From Deltaproteobacteria bacterium (GTDB taxonomy: Bacteria > Desulfobacterota > Desulfarculia > Adiutricales > Adiutricaceae): a DNA stretch of 7,556 nucleotides. The notes below the pieces were generated by a model. That model had not been told where the DNA came from. It did not search any database and saw only the letters and a list, made by a program, of their open reading frames with translations. Of the stretch, positions 5,372 through 7,556 are shown one piece after another (the first letter of the stretch is position 1; every line of letters starts with the position of its first letter). Both the position numbers and the translations under genes were made by a program. Location of the stretch: NCBI GenBank assembly GCA_031279525.1, contig JAITIH010000246.1, forward strand, positions 1 to 7,556. Reading direction: 5' to 3'.

Positions 5372-6211
5372 ATGGCGAATACCGTAAAAATAGGGCCCAC
5401 GGCCATAGGCGGAAAGGCCCCTTTGTGCCTAATCGCCGGGCCTTGCGCCATCGAGTCCATGGCCATATTGCGCCAGGCCGCCGAGGCTTTACTGGCGGTC
5501 ACCGAGAAATTGGGCCTAGGGCTCGTCTTCAAATCCAGCTGCGACAAAGCCAATCGCTCCTCGCTCGCCTCTTTTCGGGGCCCGGGCTTTGAGGAGGGTT
5601 TGGGTATGCTGGCCGACCTTAAAAAAGAGTTTGGCTTAGCCGTGGTCAGCGACGTCCACGAGACCTGGCAAGTGGCTAAGGCGGCTAAGGCTTTGGACCT
5701 AATCCAGATTCCGGCCTTTTTGGCTAGGCAAACGGACCTTCTTTTGGCCGCCGCGGCCAGCGGGCTCCCGGTCCAGGTCAAAAAAGGCCAGTTCATGGCC
5801 CCGGAGGACATGCTCTTAGTGGCCGACAAGCTGGCCTCAGAGCCCAACTTCGCCGGGCTAACCCTCGTGGAACGCGGGGCCTGCTTCGGCTACCACAACC
5901 TGGTCGTGGACCTAAGGTCCTTGGTGGTCATGGCCCGCTCCGGCTGGCCAGTGGTCTTCGACGCCACCCACTCGGCCCAGCTGCCCACGGCCGCGGGCTC
6001 GGCCTCGGGCGGTCAGCGGGAGTTTATCCCGGCCCTGGCTAGGGGGGCGGTGGCCGTGGGGGTCGACGGGGTCTTTCTGGAAACCCACCCTATCCCGGAC
6101 CAGGCTCTGTGCGACGGGCCCAATCAGTGGCCCTTAGCCGAGCTTAAGCCCTTATTGACCGAGCTCGCGGCCATCGACCGCCTGGCCAAAGAACGCGTGG
6201 GCCCCCGATGA
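5372..6211 (+). CDS. kdsA: 3-deoxy-8-phosphooctulonate synthase KdsA (metal-dependent class)
   Basis: Condenses phosphoenolpyruvate with arabinose 5-phosphate to Kdo 8-phosphate, the first committed step towards the LPS sugar Kdo; cytoplasmic. The 279 residues form a TIM barrel of normal length. IAGPCAIES (21-29), FKSSCDKANRSS (53-64), a SFRGPGFEEGL segment, IQIPAFLARQTDLLLAA (111-127) and FDATHSAQLP (196-205) are all conserved. C25 stands where metal-independent enzymes such as that of E. coli have Asn. With H200, E237 and D248 the full metal-ligand set of the Aquifex-type class is present. The start is ATG 5372, 4 bp after the upstream stop, with only a weak AAGTGAG as ribosome-binding site, which suggests translational coupling. 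Its stop overlaps the kdsC start in ATGA. Confidence 0.97.
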   Translation: MANTVKIGPTAIGGKAPLCLIAGPCAIESMAILRQAAEALLAVTEKLGLGLVFKSSCDKANRSSLASFRGPGFEEGLGMLADLKKEFGLAVVSDVHETWQVAKAAKALDLIQIPAFLARQTDLLLAAAASGLPVQVKKGQFMAPEDMLLVADKLASEPNFAGLTLVERGACFGYHNLVVDLRSLVVMARSGWPVVFDATHSAQLPTAAGSASGGQREFIPALARGAVAVGVDGVFLETHPIPDQALCDGPNQWPLAELKPLLTELAAIDRLAKERVGPR

Positions 6212-6753
6212 CCAAGCCCCATAACCTCAAAGTTTCAAGGTCCTTAGGCCTTATGGGCCTTAAATGGGTCGGCTTCGACGTGGACGGGGTCATGACCGAC
6301 GGCGGCATTTTTATCGGCGACTCGGGGGTGGAGTATAAAAGGTTCCATAGCCGCGACGGCCATGGCCTTAAAATGCTCTCCCGCTCAGGCTTAGAGGTGG
6401 GCATAATCACCGGCCGCCAAAGCCAGGTCGTCGCCCGTCGGGCCTTGGAGCTGGGGATCGCCGACCCGCGCCAGGGAGTCAAGGACAAGCTGGCCGTCTA
6501 CGAGGCGATCCTCAAGGAAAAAGGCCTAAGCCCCGAGCAAACGGCGTTCGCCGGGGACGACGTGGTGGATCTGCCTATCCTCCGCCGCTGTGGCTTGGCC
6601 CTGGCCCCGGCCGACGCCTGCCCGGAAGTCCTGGCCGTCGCCCATTTCGTGGCCAAATCCCGGGGCGGCCATGGGGCGGTTCGGGAGATGGTGGAGTTTA
6701 TCCTAAAAGGTCAGGGTCTTTGGGATGTCCTGGTCGCCAAATACGAAGCCTAA
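6208..6753 (+). CDS. kdsC: 3-deoxy-8-phosphooctulonate phosphatase KdsC
   Basis: Removes the phosphate from Kdo 8-phosphate to give Kdo, the step after KdsA; a compact HAD-superfamily phosphatase without a cap domain that works as a tetramer. Over 181 residues, HAD motif I is FDVDGVMTDG (23-32) with nucleophile D24 and acid/base D26. Motif II is the threonine in IITGR (66-70), motif III the lysine region VKDK (91-94) and motif IV GDDVVDLPI (116-124). SRGGHGAVRE (151-160) matches the C-terminal block, with His where Arg is more usual (GGRGAVRE). The ATG at 6208 overlaps the kdsA stop by 4 nt, typical of coupling. A second in-frame ATG at 6253 with AGG just upstream could also serve and still keeps the nucleophile. 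The last 29 bp overlap the presumed uvrC start. Confidence 0.95.
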   Translation: MTKPHNLKVSRSLGLMGLKWVGFDVDGVMTDGGIFIGDSGVEYKRFHSRDGHGLKMLSRSGLEVGIITGRQSQVVARRALELGIADPRQGVKDKLAVYEAILKEKGLSPEQTAFAGDDVVDLPILRRCGLALAPADACPEVLAVAHFVAKSRGGHGAVREMVEFILKGQGLWDVLVAKYEA

Positions 6754-7556
6754 GGCCCCTGAGCCCCCCGAGTCCACTGGGCCAGAGCTTAAGGCCGCGG
6801 GCCTTGAGACCTTGGGAGCGGGGCGGCCTTTAGACCTAGGGCCCCAGGCTTTAGGGCCGGCCCCGACGGCCGCGGGGCCAATAGCCGCGGAAGAGCCCTT
6901 GGCCGCGGAAGGGCCATTAGCCCCAGGGCCAGAGGTTTTAGAGCCGGCCTTGTCGGCCGAGGGGCCATTAACCCCAGAGCTAGAGGCTTTAGAGCCGGCC
7001 ATTAAGGCTGAGCCTTCGGAGTTGGCGGGCTGGCCAGGCGAGGAGCCTTTAGCCGCGGAAGTCAAGGGCCAGGCCCCAGCCCGCGAAAGTCCGAAGGATG
7101 CGGCCCCGGCCGCCGCGGAAACCGCGGCGGAGCGCCTGGCCCGTTTAAAGCGCCTGGCCTTGGATCTGCCCGCCTCGCCCGGGGTCTACCTCATGAGCGA
7201 CCGCAAAGGCCAGATCGTCTACGTGGGTAAAGCCAAGGTCTTGCCCCGGCGGGTCAGCGGGTATTTTCGGGAGAGCGGCCTGGCCCCCAGGGTGGCCCTT
7301 TTGGTCAGCCAGGTCGAGTCTTTCGAGGTCGTGGTCGTCAACACCGAGAAAGAGGCCCTGATCCTGGAAAATAGCCTCATCAAGAAGCATCGGCCCCGCT
7401 TTAACGTCGTCCTCCGCGACGACAAAACCTATCCCTCCTTGCGCCTAAACTTCCGCGAGCCTTTCCCTTTTTTGGAGATAGTCCGCCGTCCGGTTAAAGA
7501 CGGGTCCATCGTCTATGGCCCCTTTCCCTCGGCCGGGGCCTTAAGGGAGACCGTCC
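6725..7556 (+). CDS. uvrC: UvrC, excinuclease ABC subunit C, 5' part with long N-terminal extension (runs off window)
   Basis: The first 277 codons are in view. UvrC makes both incisions in nucleotide excision repair once recruited by UvrB. The GIY-YIG nuclease domain starts near R137: SPGVYLM (151-157), IVYVGKAK (164-171, general-base Y166), R175/R176, E210 in NTEKEALILEN, KKHRPRFNV (220-228) and LRDDKTYPSL, and it continues to YGPFPSAG. Normal UvrC has only about 10-25 residues before the GVY-type motif; here about 150 precede it. The only in-frame ATG upstream of the domain is 6725, inside kdsC, with AGGG 8 nt ahead. TTG codons at 6812, 6899, 6950 and 7022 have no better ribosome-binding sites. 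The frame stays open throughout while others contain stops. The extension is rich in Ala, Pro, Glu, Gly and Leu, lacks Cys, His, Phe and Tyr, and carries 17-residue repeats. Product certain, exact start not. Confidence 0.88.
   Translation, partial: MSWSPNTKPKAPEPPESTGPELKAAGLETLGAGRPLDLGPQALGPAPTAAGPIAAEEPLAAEGPLAPGPEVLEPALSAEGPLTPELEALEPAIKAEPSELAGWPGEEPLAAEVKGQAPARESPKDAAPAAAETAAERLARLKRLALDLPASPGVYLMSDRKGQIVYVGKAKVLPRRVSGYFRESGLAPRVALLVSQVESFEVVVVNTEKEALILENSLIKKHRPRFNVVLRDDKTYPSLRLNFREPFPFLEIVRRPVKDGSIVYGPFPSAGALRETV
6824..7012 (+). repeat. Degenerate 51-bp (17-residue) repeats in the uvrC extension
   Basis: Three units of 51 bp lie in frame: 6824-6874, 6911-6961 and 6962-7012. A 36-bp degenerate piece (6875-6910) sits between the first and second. 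The last two are adjacent and match at 42 of 51 bases by eye. Protein pattern: xPLxxGPExLEPAxxAE, with the first unit more diverged (RPLDLGPQALGPAPTAA) and the third having EL in place of GP. The period is a multiple of three, so gain or loss of units keeps the frame. Confidence 0.7.

Noticed and set aside
6703..7065. 120-codon minus-strand frame rich in Gly, Ser, Ala and Pro
   Set aside because: It is the antisense shadow of the repeat-rich uvrC extension; the plus frame joins directly to the GIY-YIG domain.
1..7556. tRNA, rRNA, CRISPR array, insertion sequence or phage gene
   Set aside because: No T-loop motif, rRNA segment, regular spacer-repeat pattern, transposase or integrase motif was seen on either strand.

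Overview
The window is GC-rich and reads as a chromosomal segment of a Gram-negative anaerobe. The Gram-negative call rests on a LolA-type lipoprotein chaperone and two enzymes of Kdo (LPS inner core) synthesis. Anaerobic carbon monoxide / Wood-Ljungdahl metabolism is suggested by a CooC-type nickel-insertion ATPase beside a DUF3786 protein. Together these fit a Desulfobacterota-like (former deltaproteobacterial) lineage, but that is inference; no rRNA or tRNA is present. No transposase, integrase, phage gene or CRISPR array is visible.

Layout. (1) 1-204: no gene, only weak inverted repeats downstream of nadA. (2) 205-1872, minus strand: lolA followed after 39 bp by nadA, probably one transcript from an extended -10 promoter near 1975-2003. 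(3) 1873-2811: a 939-bp gap between divergent transcription units with no credible protein gene but many inverted repeats. It holds a minus-strand terminator-like hairpin (2010-2045), a 65-bp imperfect inverted repeat (2429-2493), and a candidate structured RNA at about 2528-2703. That candidate has a plausible promoter, a perfect 14-bp closing helix, an 8-T run at its 3' end and a competing local hairpin. (4) 2812-7556, plus strand: DUF3786 gene, cooC, dGTPase-like HD hydrolase, kdsA, kdsC and the 5' part of uvrC. The genes are tightly packed: gaps of 52, 20 and 4 bp, then overlaps of 4 and 29 bp. They are likely one operon read from a promoter at 2744-2772.

How the genes fit together. KdsA and KdsC are successive steps to Kdo. 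CooC, and probably the DUF3786 protein, belong to nickel enzyme (CODH/ACS) maturation. The HD hydrolase and UvrC belong to nucleotide-pool and DNA-repair housekeeping. LolA ships lipoproteins to the outer membrane and NadA makes the NAD precursor quinolinate.

Most unusual points. First, the structured intergenic RNA candidate with mutually exclusive pairings just upstream of the DUF3786-cooC genes. Second, a roughly 136-residue Ala/Pro/Glu-rich, repeat-bearing N-terminal extension on UvrC, whose reading frame starts inside kdsC and runs off the window.
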